Shown here one piece after another: positions 27,263 to 37,253 of a DNA stretch of 64,000 bases. Below the pieces are notes generated by a model, which worked only from the letters and a program-made list of their open reading frames with translations, ran no database searches and had not been told where the DNA came from. Made by a program: the position numbers and the translations under genes. Origin of the DNA: CAYJLA01 sp964371305 (lineage in GTDB: Bacteria; Bacillota_I; Bacilli_A; RFN20; CAG-826); contig CAYJLA010000003.1 in the NCBI GenBank assembly GCA_964371305.1, positions 10,168 through 74,167 on the forward strand, in the 5' to 3' direction. Numbering within the stretch: position 1 is the stretch's first letter; the number at the start of each line of letters is the position of its first letter.

Positions 27263-27291
27263 TTGAATTGATGAATACTTATATATAAAAT
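27263..27291 (+). promoter_or_regulatory. Promoter of the hydrogenase operon
   Basis: TTGAAT (27263-27268) and TAAAAT (27286-27291) are 17 bases apart. The first gene has TACGGAGG just before its ATG at 27314. No Rex-type repeat was seen nearby. Confidence 0.5.
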
Positions 27292-27313
27292 ATATATAGT
27301 TACGGAGGACATT

Positions 27314-27805
27314 ATGTCAAATATTCAAGCTCACGCAAAAAAACAAATATTGGAAATTTGCAATCGTTACGTTAATGAAAGAACTCCACTAATGATGATT
27401 TTATCAGCAGTGCAGGAAGAGTATGGTTATATACCAATTGAAGTACAAGAAGTTATCTCTGATGCTACAGGTATTCCTGTTGCAGAAATCTTTGGTGTTG
27501 TAACATTTTATTCATTTTTCTCATTAACTCCAAAAGGAAAATACGTCATAGGCGTATGTTTAGGAACTGCCTGCTATGTTAAAGGTGGTCAAAATGTAAT
27601 TGAAAAATTTACAGAATTAACAGGTGCTAAACCTGGTAAAACTACAGAAGACGGTTTGTTTACTGTTGATGCATTACGCTGCATTGGAGCATGTGGTATT
27701 GCGCCAGCTGTCACAATTAATGGTAAAGTTTATCCAAAAGTTAAACTTGAACAAATTCCATCAATCGTGAAATCTTATAAAGATATGGAGGTAAACAATG
27801 GTTAA
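27314..27805 (+). CDS. hndA: Hydrogenase NuoE-like [2Fe-2S] subunit
   Basis: This 163-aa protein is the thioredoxin-fold [2Fe-2S] subunit of a trimeric NAD(P)-linked [FeFe] hydrogenase. It shows VQEEYGYIPIEVQEVISDAT near 35, GVVTFYSFFSLTPKGKYVIG and the four cluster ligands in CLGTACYVKGG and CIGACGIAPAV. It relays electrons between the flavin subunit and the hydrogenase. Its stop overlaps the next start by 8 bases, so translation is coupled. Confidence 0.93.
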   Translation: MSNIQAHAKKQILEICNRYVNERTPLMMILSAVQEEYGYIPIEVQEVISDATGIPVAEIFGVVTFYSFFSLTPKGKYVIGVCLGTACYVKGGQNVIEKFTELTGAKPGKTTEDGLFTVDALRCIGACGIAPAVTINGKVYPKVKLEQIPSIVKSYKDMEVNNG

Positions 27806-29663
27806 GTCAAAAATCGAGCTAAATACTCTTATAGAAAAAAGCACTAATGATATAAATGCAAAGTTTGATGGTTCAAATGGGAAAAGAGCTATCTTAATCT
27901 GCGGAGGGACAGGTTGTTTATCATCTGAATCCCAATTAATACTTGATGAATTTCATTTACTTATAAAAGAAAATAAATTAGAAGATAAAGTAACTGCTAA
28001 CTTTGTTGGTTGTTTTGGATTTTGCTCACAAGGTCCTTTTGTAAAAATCATGCCAGAAGGCACACTTTATAGATTAGTTACTGTAAAGAACGTTCAAAGA
28101 ATAGTGGAATCTGACTTATTAAATAATGAGATTTGTGATGAATTGCTATATGTTGATCCAATAACTAAATATAAAACACAAAGACAAGAGGAAATGACTT
28201 TCTACAAAAAGCAATCACGTATTGCATTACATGGTTGTGGCGTTATTGACTCAGAAAAAATCGAAGAAGCATTAGGCTATGGCGCATTTCAAGGTTTAAT
28301 GAGAGCGCTTGAAATGAAACCGCAAGAAGTTATTAATGAAGTTTTAGCTTCAGGACTAAGAGGTCGTGGTGGTGCCGGTTTCCCTACTGGTAGAAAATGG
28401 CAATTTGCTTTAGATCAAAATAATGAAGAAAAATATGTTGTTTGTAATGGTGATGAAGGAGATCCAGGTGCATTCATGGATCGTTCTATATTAGAAGGAA
28501 ATCCTCTTGCAGTTATTGAAGGTATGATGATTGCTGGGTATGCTATTGGCGCTAAAAATGGTTATTTCTACGTTAGAGCTGAATATCCAATTGCGATTGG
28601 TAGATTATCAAAAGCGATTAAACAAGCTGAAGAATTAGGTTTATTAGGAGACAATATTCTAGGAACTGGATTCTCATTTAGATGTCATATTCGTTTAGGA
28701 GCTGGTGCATTTGTTTGTGGTGAAGAAACTGCATTATTAAACTCAATTGAAGGTAAACGTGGTATGCCACGTCCTAGACCTCCATTCCCTGCTGTTAGTG
28801 GATTATGGGGAAAACCTACAATTATCAACAACGTTGAATCACTCGTATGTATTCCATATATTTTAAGAGAAGGTGCTGAAGCATTTTCTAAAGTTGGTAC
28901 TGCCGATTCTAAAGGTACAAAAGTATTTGCCCTTGGTGGTAAAATTAATAACGTTGGACTTGTAGAAGTGCCAATGGGAACAACATTAAGAGAATTAATC
29001 TACGATATTGGTGGTGGAATTCCTGATGGTAAGAAATTTAAAGCTATTCAAACTGGCGGCCCAAGCGGTGGTTGTTTAACAGAAGCTGACTTAGATACAC
29101 CAATTGATTTTGGAAACTTAGTTGCTGCTGGATCTATGATGGGTTCAGGTGGTGCTATCGTTATGGATGAAGATAACTGTATGGTTGACGTTGCAAAATT
29201 CTATATGGAATTTATATGTGATGAATCATGTGGTAAGTGTTCTCCTTGTAGAATAGGTACAAAGCGTATTTTAGAACTACTTACTTCTATTACTGAAGGT
29301 AAAGGTACAATGAAAACTCTTGATGAACTCATTGAGTTATCTGAATCTGTTAAAACTGGTAGTTTATGTGGTTTAGGTCAAACTGCAGCAAATCCAATTT
29401 TATCAACAATAGGAAAGTTTAAAGATGAATATATTGCTCACATCGTAGATAAAAAATGTTCTGCTGGTGTTTGTAAGAGTTTAATGGAATATTACATTAT
29501 TCCAGAAGCATGTAAAAAATGTTCAAAATGCGAAAAAGCATGTCCTGTTAACGCTATTAGTGGTGTTATTGGTAAAGAACCATATGTTATTGATCAAGCA
29601 AAATGTATTAAATGTGGTATGTGTATAAGTTCATGCCCATTCAAGGCTATCATAACACGTTAG
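27798..29663 (+). CDS. hndC: Hydrogenase NuoF-like flavin and NAD(P)-binding subunit
   Basis: This 621-aa subunit carries FMN and binds NAD(P). In order: a thioredoxin-like [2Fe-2S] domain (CGGTGCLSSESQ near 35), the nucleotide loop GLRGRGGAGFPTGRKW near 186, the FMN site GDEGDPGAFMDRSILEGNP near 215, an SLBB domain, the N3 [4Fe-4S] motif CGKCSPCRIGT near 477 and a C-terminal 2[4Fe-4S] ferredoxin domain (CKKCSKCEKACP and CIKCGMCISSCP). This layout matches electron-bifurcating HydB/HndC proteins, which couple NADH and ferredoxin oxidation to H2. Confidence 0.95.
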   Translation: MVKSKIELNTLIEKSTNDINAKFDGSNGKRAILICGGTGCLSSESQLILDEFHLLIKENKLEDKVTANFVGCFGFCSQGPFVKIMPEGTLYRLVTVKNVQRIVESDLLNNEICDELLYVDPITKYKTQRQEEMTFYKKQSRIALHGCGVIDSEKIEEALGYGAFQGLMRALEMKPQEVINEVLASGLRGRGGAGFPTGRKWQFALDQNNEEKYVVCNGDEGDPGAFMDRSILEGNPLAVIEGMMIAGYAIGAKNGYFYVRAEYPIAIGRLSKAIKQAEELGLLGDNILGTGFSFRCHIRLGAGAFVCGEETALLNSIEGKRGMPRPRPPFPAVSGLWGKPTIINNVESLVCIPYILREGAEAFSKVGTADSKGTKVFALGGKINNVGLVEVPMGTTLRELIYDIGGGIPDGKKFKAIQTGGPSGGCLTEADLDTPIDFGNLVAAGSMMGSGGAIVMDEDNCMVDVAKFYMEFICDESCGKCSPCRIGTKRILELLTSITEGKGTMKTLDELIELSESVKTGSLCGLGQTAANPILSTIGKFKDEYIAHIVDKKCSAGVCKSLMEYYIIPEACKKCSKCEKACPVNAISGVIGKEPYVIDQAKCIKCGMCISSCPFKAIITR

Positions 29664-29680
29664 TAAGGGAGAAAATTATT

Positions 29681-31459
29681 ATGTCATTAATTAATATTAA
29701 AATTGAAGGTCATTCATATCATGTCGATAGCAGTTTAACTGTTTTAAAAGCTTGTCGTGAATGCGGATATGAAATCCCTACTTTATGTTCTTTTAAAGAT
29801 GGGGAATGTTCGCTTGCAAGTTGTAGAGTTTGTCTAGTATCTGTAAAAGGTGCTCGTGGTTTAGTCGCTAGTTGTGTCTATCCAGTTAATGAAGGGATGG
29901 AAATTTCTATCGCAGATCCAAAAGCTACCGAAGCTCGTAGAACAAGTGTTGAACTTATTCTTTCAAATCACAATAAAAATTGTCAACAATGTAATAAAAA
30001 TGGTCAATGTGAATTGTTAGAAGTTGCACGCATCGTTGGCGCTAGAGATGATAAATTTGTTGGTGAAAAAACGCCTACAACTTTAGATGAAGTTGCACCA
30101 GGAATTACTCGTGATACATCTAAATGTATTTTATGTGGTAGATGTATAGAAAGATGTAAAAGAGCACACGGGATTTCTATTTTAGGATTTGAAAATCGTG
30201 GTTTTAATACTTTAGTATCTCCAGCAGAAAATCGTTCATTTGCAAACTCACCTTGTTTACAATGTGGTCAATGCGTAAACGTATGTCCTACTGGTGCATT
30301 AAGCGAATACAGTGAAATTGATAGATTAGATGCAGCATTAAAAGCTGGTAAAAAAGTGTTTGTTCAAACTGCTCCTGCAGTTAGAGCTGCAATTGCAGAA
30401 GAATTTGGTGAACCAATTGGAACTGTTGGAACTGGCAAAATGATTGCTGCCTTACACAGACTTGGTTTTTATAGAGTTTTTGATACAAACTTTGGTGCTG
30501 ATTTAACAATTATGGAAGAAGCAATGGAACTTGTAAAACGTATTCAAAATAAAGGCGTTTTACCTCAAATTACATCATGCTCACCTGGTTGGATTAATTA
30601 TATGGAATATTTCTATCCACAAGTTGTCGAACACGTATCATCATGTAAGTCACCACATCAAATGGTTGGCGCAATTATTAAAACATATTATGCAGAAAGA
30701 AATAATTTAAATGTAGACGATATATTCGTTGTTTCAATTATGCCTTGTACTGCTAAAAAATATGAAAAGGAAAGAGTTCAAAATGCTGTTGATGGAGTTA
30801 AAGACGTTGATTGCGTTCTTACAACAAGAGAATTAGCTCGCGTTATTAAACGTGCTGGTATCAACTGGGATAAACTTCCTGAAGATGAACAGTTTGATCA
30901 AGATTTATTAGGTGATTATTCTGGCGCTGGTGTTATCTTTGGTGTTACTGGCGGTGTTATGGAAGCTGCGTTACGTACTGCATACTTTTGGTTAACAGGT
31001 AATGAACATAAAGGTATATCATTTGAACAAGTTCGTGGTTTTGATGGAATTAAAACTGCAACACTTGATTTAAACGGAACAGAAATCAAAGTCGCTATAT
31101 GTCATGGTATGAACTTTGCTAAAGTTTTACTTGATGAAATCAAAGCAGGAACATCACCATATCACTTTATTGAAATTATGTGCTGTCCAGGCGGATGTAT
31201 TAATGGTGGTGGACAACCATTTGTTAAACCAATGTTCTTAAAGAATGAAGGTAGTGATATTCTTGAAACTTATATTCAAAAACGTGCATCAGTATTATAC
31301 ACTGAAGACGAAAGACAAGTTATTAGACAATCACATAATAACGAAGATATTAAAAAGTTATATAAAGATTATCTTGGAGAACCATGCGGACATAAATCTC
31401 ATAAATTATTACATACATCATATGTAACAAATAGAGAAAAATATCCAACAAAAAAATAA
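29681..31459 (+). CDS. hndD: [FeFe] hydrogenase catalytic subunit (HndD/HydA type)
   Basis: This 592-aa enzyme makes or uses H2 at an H-cluster. The N-terminus has a plant-type [2Fe-2S] domain (CRECGYEIPTLC), a His-Cys3 cluster (HNKNCQQCNKNGQC) and two [4Fe-4S] clusters (CILCGRCIERC, CLQCGQCVNVCP). The H-cluster motifs are TSCSPGW near 298-304, MPCTAKKYE near 355-363 and MCCPGGCINGGGQP near 500-513. The first differs from the common TSCCPxW and the third has Cys where Ala is usual. I chose ATG 29681, preceded by AAGGGAG; an upstream in-frame ATG at 29612 lies inside hndC. Maturation genes hydEFG are not in this window. Confidence 0.95.
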   Translation: MSLINIKIEGHSYHVDSSLTVLKACRECGYEIPTLCSFKDGECSLASCRVCLVSVKGARGLVASCVYPVNEGMEISIADPKATEARRTSVELILSNHNKNCQQCNKNGQCELLEVARIVGARDDKFVGEKTPTTLDEVAPGITRDTSKCILCGRCIERCKRAHGISILGFENRGFNTLVSPAENRSFANSPCLQCGQCVNVCPTGALSEYSEIDRLDAALKAGKKVFVQTAPAVRAAIAEEFGEPIGTVGTGKMIAALHRLGFYRVFDTNFGADLTIMEEAMELVKRIQNKGVLPQITSCSPGWINYMEYFYPQVVEHVSSCKSPHQMVGAIIKTYYAERNNLNVDDIFVVSIMPCTAKKYEKERVQNAVDGVKDVDCVLTTRELARVIKRAGINWDKLPEDEQFDQDLLGDYSGAGVIFGVTGGVMEAALRTAYFWLTGNEHKGISFEQVRGFDGIKTATLDLNGTEIKVAICHGMNFAKVLLDEIKAGTSPYHFIEIMCCPGGCINGGGQPFVKPMFLKNEGSDILETYIQKRASVLYTEDERQVIRQSHNNEDIKKLYKDYLGEPCGHKSHKLLHTSYVTNREKYPTKK

Positions 31460-31473
31460 AAATCTATTAATTT

Positions 31474-31505
31474 AAATGCCATTGAAACATATGGCATTTT
31501 TTATT
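31474..31505 (+). terminator. Intrinsic terminator of the hydrogenase operon
   Basis: AAATGCCAT pairs with ATGGCATTT and is followed by a T run, 15 bases after the stop. Confidence 0.85.
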
Positions 31506-31544
31506 ATTTATCTCTCATTCAAATAAAGAATTTTTTTATTTATA

Positions 31545-31553
31545 TGATATAAT
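31545..31553 (+). promoter_or_regulatory. Extended -10 of a likely leaderless promoter (addBA)
   Basis: TGATATAAT, with hexamer TATAAT at 31548-31553, ends six bases before the ATG at 31560. No ribosome-binding site is present. Confidence 0.55.
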
Positions 31554-31559
31554 AATAGT

Positions 31560-33794
31560 ATGATATTTAAAGAAAATACATCTTATGTTGTCATTGTAAA
31601 TAGTTTTTATGATAGTTATATTTTATCTAGAAGACATGTATTTCCGCTTAGTGACATAAAAATTATGAATAGAAATGAAGTAATAGATATACTTACATTT
31701 ACTCACACCTCGAAGGCTATAACATATTTAATGAAAAATTATAAGTTTGGATTTGGGTACTGTGAAAATCTATTATATAATTTAAAGTTTGTAACGCCTG
31801 AGTTCGAAGAGTTATGGAAAATAAAGAATGAATTAATAAAGTTAGAACTGATACATGAGAACGCTGATAAAAGTTTGTATTTCAAAAATAAAAATGTACT
31901 TGTTTTAAGTTTGGAGCACGATATAGAACTAAGACATCTTCTAAACGTTAATAATGTCTCTTTTTCTAACATGGATTTAGTTGATATTATGCAAGAAAAC
32001 AAAATCCAGCAAGTTCATGCCTTCAAAAGCAAGTTTGAGCAGTTTATGAGTGTTTTTTCATCAATTAGAAAAGATATTATAGAAAACCTAATAAGACCAG
32101 AAGAAATAGTAATTTATGCTTCGTCAGATTCCAATTTCTATATTAAACATTTTGCAAACTTATTTAATATCCCAATTAAATTAAAAGAAACAAATTCCAT
32201 TACTTCTTTAAAGAACGTAAAGAGTGTTATTGATGATATATTTGCGAAAAAAACTTTTGAAGTAGATATTCCGCAAGAGTGTGAATATTTACTAAAAATT
32301 ATTGAGGAGTTTGAATTAAAATTATTTGACGATTTTAATTTTGCATATACATGTTTAAACGAATTACTTAGTAGGCAATGTGTCGAAAATGAACAGTATA
32401 GCAGTGGTGTAAAAGTTATTGATCAACCTATACCGTATTATAATAGTTATGTTTATGTTGTTGATTTTTTATATGGTAATTTTTACAAAGTGTTCAACGA
32501 TAAAGATATTTTTACAGATGAAGAACTATCTAAGCTAAATATGAATACATCTTTTACAAAAACGTTACAAGATAGGAAAAGAATGCTTGATTATTTAACT
32601 TTCAATAATTTTTCTTTCATTTCATATGTTGAATCTCACTTAAATCTTAAAATACATAAATCTCAGTTTGTAGATGAACTAAAGCTAAGTGTAGTCCGTG
32701 GTGATATCGATGAAAGTGGTATATATACAAGTGCGGCCAAAAACTTATTAGACAGCTATGTTAAAGACCTAATGTATGCAGGAGATGATGAACTATATAA
32801 AAACTATAATTATCAATATAATGGCACTAAAAACAATTATAATAGTGATCGTATATCTGTGACTAAGATCGAATCTTATTCTAAATGTCCGTATTCATTT
32901 TATTTATCAACGTTAATGCAAGAATATGATGAAAATAATTTCGTAATGAAATTGGGCACATTTGTGCATTCAATTTTTGAAGAAATATTCATTAGCGATT
33001 TTGATTATGATACTGAATTTAGTAAGTCAATGTTTAAGAATTTTCCTGACTGTGATAATAAAATTAAGATGTTGTTACAAACTATTAAAGAACCTACTAG
33101 AATCGGTGCTGAAAAGTTGCGAGATTACTATTTTAATAGTGATTTTAAATCTCATAACGCCGAAGAATCAGTAACCGTATCAGTTAACAACAAGCACAGT
33201 TTAAATGGTAGAGTTGACTGTGTGTTAAGAAAAGTTGTTAATGAAGATACTTTCACCATAATAATCGATTTCAAAAGTGGTACATCCGGGGATTTAGACT
33301 TAGAGGCGATTAAATTTGGTTACTCTTTGCAATTGCCTTTATATGCAACATATTATAAAAATAATGGTGAGGCACTTGGTGGTATTTTAATATATCATCC
33401 AGTTCAAAAATATCAAAAAAATAAAAAGACAAACATCGTAGAAGAAAAAGATGATAGTTTAAAACTTAATGGCGTTATGTTTGCAAGCAGTGAAGATTTA
33501 GATATTTATGATGAATTTCAAGAAGTAAAAAAAGGTGCGTCCATCGATCCTAGAAAAAGAAAATCTAATATGTATTCTGTAACTAGACTTGAACGTGGTG
33601 ATGAAGTTGAAATACTTGAAGAGGCACTTATTGTAGCAGAGGAAAAAATAGAACAAATATTTTCATCTAACTTCATGGTCAAACCAACAAAGTTAAGAGA
33701 TAAAGATACTGTAAGTTCATGTAGTTATTGTGAATATAGACACATCTGCTATTGCAATGATTTACCTGAAGTCTTAATAAAGGAGGAGGAATAG
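31560..33794 (+). CDS. addB: AddB-like nuclease subunit, short form without N-terminal Walker A
   Basis: The C-terminal third is an AddB-type Cas4-like nuclease: ESYSKCPYSFYLSTLM with one cluster Cys near 443, the catalytic stretch IIIDFKSGTSGDLDLEAIKF and YSLQLPLYATYY near 570-610, and a final Cys group SCSYCEYRHICYC near 720, giving the four [4Fe-4S] ligands. The N-terminal 430 residues are divergent. At 744 aa it is far shorter than the roughly 1100-1160 aa of typical AddB, and no GxGxGK loop is visible at the N-terminus, as in RexB-like forms. With AddA, 3 bases downstream, it should process double-strand DNA ends for RecA. Confidence 0.8.
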   Translation: MIFKENTSYVVIVNSFYDSYILSRRHVFPLSDIKIMNRNEVIDILTFTHTSKAITYLMKNYKFGFGYCENLLYNLKFVTPEFEELWKIKNELIKLELIHENADKSLYFKNKNVLVLSLEHDIELRHLLNVNNVSFSNMDLVDIMQENKIQQVHAFKSKFEQFMSVFSSIRKDIIENLIRPEEIVIYASSDSNFYIKHFANLFNIPIKLKETNSITSLKNVKSVIDDIFAKKTFEVDIPQECEYLLKIIEEFELKLFDDFNFAYTCLNELLSRQCVENEQYSSGVKVIDQPIPYYNSYVYVVDFLYGNFYKVFNDKDIFTDEELSKLNMNTSFTKTLQDRKRMLDYLTFNNFSFISYVESHLNLKIHKSQFVDELKLSVVRGDIDESGIYTSAAKNLLDSYVKDLMYAGDDELYKNYNYQYNGTKNNYNSDRISVTKIESYSKCPYSFYLSTLMQEYDENNFVMKLGTFVHSIFEEIFISDFDYDTEFSKSMFKNFPDCDNKIKMLLQTIKEPTRIGAEKLRDYYFNSDFKSHNAEESVTVSVNNKHSLNGRVDCVLRKVVNEDTFTIIIDFKSGTSGDLDLEAIKFGYSLQLPLYATYYKNNGEALGGILIYHPVQKYQKNKKTNIVEEKDDSLKLNGVMFASSEDLDIYDEFQEVKKGASIDPRKRKSNMYSVTRLERGDEVEILEEALIVAEEKIEQIFSSNFMVKPTKLRDKDTVSSCSYCEYRHICYCNDLPEVLIKEEE

Positions 33795-33797
33795 TAT

Positions 33798-36700
33798 ATG
33801 GCAAATGAATTCAATAAAAAGCAACTAGAAGCTATTAATACTCCGCCAAAACAAAACGTTTTAATCTCAGCAGGTGCTGGCAGCGGTAAGACGAAAACAT
33901 TAACGGAAAAAGTTTATAAACTTATAAATGAAAAACATATTGCTACTTCATCGCTTCTCGTATTAACTTTTACAGACAAAGCTTCATTTGAAATGAAAGA
34001 AAGAATTGTAGCTAAATTTAGCGAAAGTAATAGTGAGTTTAAAAACCAAATATTTTCAGCCCATATTCAAACTTTTGATTCTTTTATGATGTATTTAGTG
34101 AATAAGTATTCTACAGAATTAAATTTATCTTCAAACGTAAAAATATTGTCTAAAGAGCTAGAAGAAACCAAGATTGTTGAAATACTCGAAAACATACTGG
34201 ACACTCTTTATGAAGAAAACAGCGAAATACTTCAATCTGCAATCAACAAGTTTTGTTTTAAGAGTGACGACATGCTTTATTCAATAATAAGATCAATGTA
34301 TTCACAAATTAAAAAAGTTTCTCCATCATTGCAAAATGATTTATTACATAATTATGAAAAAATGTTTTTAAATAGGAAAAAAATCTATATTCTCTTAAGT
34401 GATAGTGTAAACGATAAAATTAATAAGTTAAAAAGTTATTTAGACATTTTAGTAGAGGAATTTACATATGAAGATTATGATGAGAAATTCGCTCTTACAA
34501 AAATTAAAGAAGTATATTTTAATGAATTAGAAAATTATAACACTACAAATGATTTTTCTAAAATTCTTGATTTACTTGAAACATATAAAGCTAGAAGAAA
34601 ACATGAATGCCTAGGTCAAAACAATAAAAAACTAAGTGCATTAAATAGTGAAGTTAAAAAGGTCATTGAAGAGTTATCAGGGTATGGTAATATTGATGAA
34701 CAAGTTGATTTTATAATGTCATTTAAGCAAGAAGCGTTGTTTTTTATAAATATAATTAATGAATTAGATAAGCAATTATTTGATTATAAAACGTCCATTA
34801 ATTCCTTTACATATGGTGATATAGCGCACTTCGCTTATAAGTTACTTTCAGAAAAAAAGTATGCAAAAGTCCATTATAATATTACAAATAGATTTAAATA
34901 TGTTTTAATCGATGAATATCAAGATACTTCTGATTTACAAGAATTGTTCATCAAAACATTCCAAGAAAAATCAACACTTTTCTTTGTTGGAGATATTAAA
35001 CAGTCAATATATAGGTTTAGGGATGCGAATTGTGATATATTCAATTCCAAACGTATGCAATACTTGAATGATGATAATAGTACTGTTATTGATATGCAAC
35101 AAAACTATCGTTCAGTAAGTATGCTTCTTAGTGACGTAAATGCATTTTTTATAAATATCATGACAAAGAAAAACATGGATATAGATTATAAAAAAAACGA
35201 ACAGTTGTTATATGACGAAGAAGTTGATTTATTTAAAGTTTCAAAATCAATAGAAAACTCTGAATATGGAATTACTGTTTTAGATTATGATAGATTAGAT
35301 TTTAATACGACAATAGAACAAGAGATATCAATTATTATTGAGGACATTAAAGATAAGATTAAAAATAAGTACCAAGTATTAAAAAATCCAAAAGAGTTTA
35401 GGGATTGCACTTATAAAGATTTTGCAATCTTAGTAAAAAGAAGTAAAAATGTTTATCGTTATAAAAAAATGTTTTTTGAACACGGCATACCATTAAACTT
35501 TAATGTCGAAGAGCAAATAAATGATATTAATGTTGTTATTGTCTTGCAATCTTTGCTGAAGTTAATGGTTGCAATCGATAATGATCAACAAAACTATAAA
35601 GATCTTTTTATGTCAGTCGCAAGAAGTTTTTTATTTAGAATTAATGATGATGAAATTCATACATTAATAAGTAGTGGAGAATATGTTAATCATTATATTA
35701 TTGAACAAATAAAACTATTTGTTAAAGATAGTAAAAATCAGCCATTCATTATTATGTTTGATCGCCTAATTAATTCATTTGATGTTATTAATAAACTTAA
35801 TTTGATTGGCGAAATAAATAATAACATTGATAAAATTGAGACGATTAGAAATAAGGTTTCTGAATATTCCTCTACTGGAGAAGGGATAGAGGGATTTGTT
35901 AACTTGTTCATCAATTTAGCGAAGTATAAAATCGATTATAAAATTAAAAGTGAAGGCAATGAAGATGATGCTGTAGAGTTAATTACAATTCATGGTTCAA
36001 AGGGACTAGAGTATAAAATAGTTTATATGTGTTCTAGCGATAATGAATATAGTTATATAAAGAGCGGAATTGAAAAAGTTAAGTTTTCTAAAAAATTTGG
36101 TTTCGTTTATGAAAGAAACGAATTAGGCAAAAGAGCTAATACATTGATTCATAAAATTATCGATAATAAAGACAGTGAAGACTCGTTTAATGAATATATT
36201 AGATTAATATATGTTGCATTTACACGGGCTAAAGAAAGTTTATACTTAGTTGGTCATGGCAAGTCAAAAAATTCGATTAATCCTGGTTTTGTTGATAAAG
36301 CATTTAGAAGAGTGATTCAATTAAATGAAAATAATGTAGAGAAAATTCTTGAGGAAAAAGTTCTTCCGCTAGATGTTATAAATGATATTAGAGCACATGT
36401 AAACGAATACAATACAACAGATGGTGATAATGACGCTAGAATGAAAATATTTTTAAGCAATATTAAACTTTCTATAGAACAACTAGTTTTCGGTCTTTAT
36501 GGAAATATAAATAGAAGAAATAGTAATTTCTTATGCAAGGCAACAAACTTGAAATTGGTCAAGAAATTTAATGGTAGTGTCGCTTCTCACACAGAAGATA
36601 AAATAAAAGACACGCTGAAAAAAGTTGGTAGTAGTATTGCTAAAATTAATCGATTTGTTTCAACTTGCTTTGGCTGTGGTGATTTATTTAGTTTTTCTTT

Positions 36701-37253
36701 TGAAGGTATACGTTATAAATATGTGTTAAACGATGTTAAACATGTAGATGATAACAAAAGAAAATTAAATTTATTCTCAGTCGCAATAGATGATAGTTTA
36801 ATTGATGTTCAAGAAAAACAAAGTAGAGCTTCGATGATTATGACTGTAGTGGATGATGAATTGACCGCTAAACTAGAATTTGGTAATAGAATTCACTTTC
36901 TTTTAGAACATACTGACTTAAAGACGAAAGACACATCTTTTATTGTTGATTTACAAGAAAAGGCCATTGTTGATAAAGTGCTTTCCATGGATATTTTTAA
37001 CGATATAAATGATGCTACTATATTAAAAGAATATGCATATATGGACAATAACACCAAAGGTTATATAGATCTTTTGATAGTTAAAGAACACGAAGTATAT
37101 ATTGTTGATTATAAAAGCAGCGACATTAGTAAGGTTGAATATGAGCAGCAGTTATATGCATATAAGAATTATATTGAACAAGTATTTTTAAATAAAAAAA
37201 TACGAATGATTTTGATTTCTAATTTAACTGGAAAATATAAAGAAGTTATTTAA
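33798..37253 (+). CDS. addA: ATP-dependent helicase/nuclease subunit A
   Basis: This 1151-aa UvrD-like helicase has Walker A SAGAGSGKTKT at residues 24-34, motif Ia LLVLTFTDKASFEMKERIV, motif II VLIDEYQDTSDLQELF near 370, motif III GDIKQSIYRFRDA near 396, motif V TIHGSKGLEYKIVYM near 730 and motif VI YVAFTRAKESLYLVG near 810. The C-terminal nuclease domain has IVDYKSSDISKVEYEQQLYA near 1110. It unwinds and trims broken DNA ends with AddB. The start follows AAGGAGGAGGAATAGTAT. Its last 4 bases overlap the convergent gene. Confidence 0.93.
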   Translation: MANEFNKKQLEAINTPPKQNVLISAGAGSGKTKTLTEKVYKLINEKHIATSSLLVLTFTDKASFEMKERIVAKFSESNSEFKNQIFSAHIQTFDSFMMYLVNKYSTELNLSSNVKILSKELEETKIVEILENILDTLYEENSEILQSAINKFCFKSDDMLYSIIRSMYSQIKKVSPSLQNDLLHNYEKMFLNRKKIYILLSDSVNDKINKLKSYLDILVEEFTYEDYDEKFALTKIKEVYFNELENYNTTNDFSKILDLLETYKARRKHECLGQNNKKLSALNSEVKKVIEELSGYGNIDEQVDFIMSFKQEALFFINIINELDKQLFDYKTSINSFTYGDIAHFAYKLLSEKKYAKVHYNITNRFKYVLIDEYQDTSDLQELFIKTFQEKSTLFFVGDIKQSIYRFRDANCDIFNSKRMQYLNDDNSTVIDMQQNYRSVSMLLSDVNAFFINIMTKKNMDIDYKKNEQLLYDEEVDLFKVSKSIENSEYGITVLDYDRLDFNTTIEQEISIIIEDIKDKIKNKYQVLKNPKEFRDCTYKDFAILVKRSKNVYRYKKMFFEHGIPLNFNVEEQINDINVVIVLQSLLKLMVAIDNDQQNYKDLFMSVARSFLFRINDDEIHTLISSGEYVNHYIIEQIKLFVKDSKNQPFIIMFDRLINSFDVINKLNLIGEINNNIDKIETIRNKVSEYSSTGEGIEGFVNLFINLAKYKIDYKIKSEGNEDDAVELITIHGSKGLEYKIVYMCSSDNEYSYIKSGIEKVKFSKKFGFVYERNELGKRANTLIHKIIDNKDSEDSFNEYIRLIYVAFTRAKESLYLVGHGKSKNSINPGFVDKAFRRVIQLNENNVEKILEEKVLPLDVINDIRAHVNEYNTTDGDNDARMKIFLSNIKLSIEQLVFGLYGNINRRNSNFLCKATNLKLVKKFNGSVASHTEDKIKDTLKKVGSSIAKINRFVSTCFGCGDLFSFSFEGIRYKYVLNDVKHVDDNKRKLNLFSVAIDDSLIDVQEKQSRASMIMTVVDDELTAKLEFGNRIHFLLEHTDLKTKDTSFIVDLQEKAIVDKVLSMDIFNDINDATILKEYAYMDNNTKGYIDLLIVKEHEVYIVDYKSSDISKVEYEQQLYAYKNYIEQVFLNKKIRMILISNLTGKYKEVI

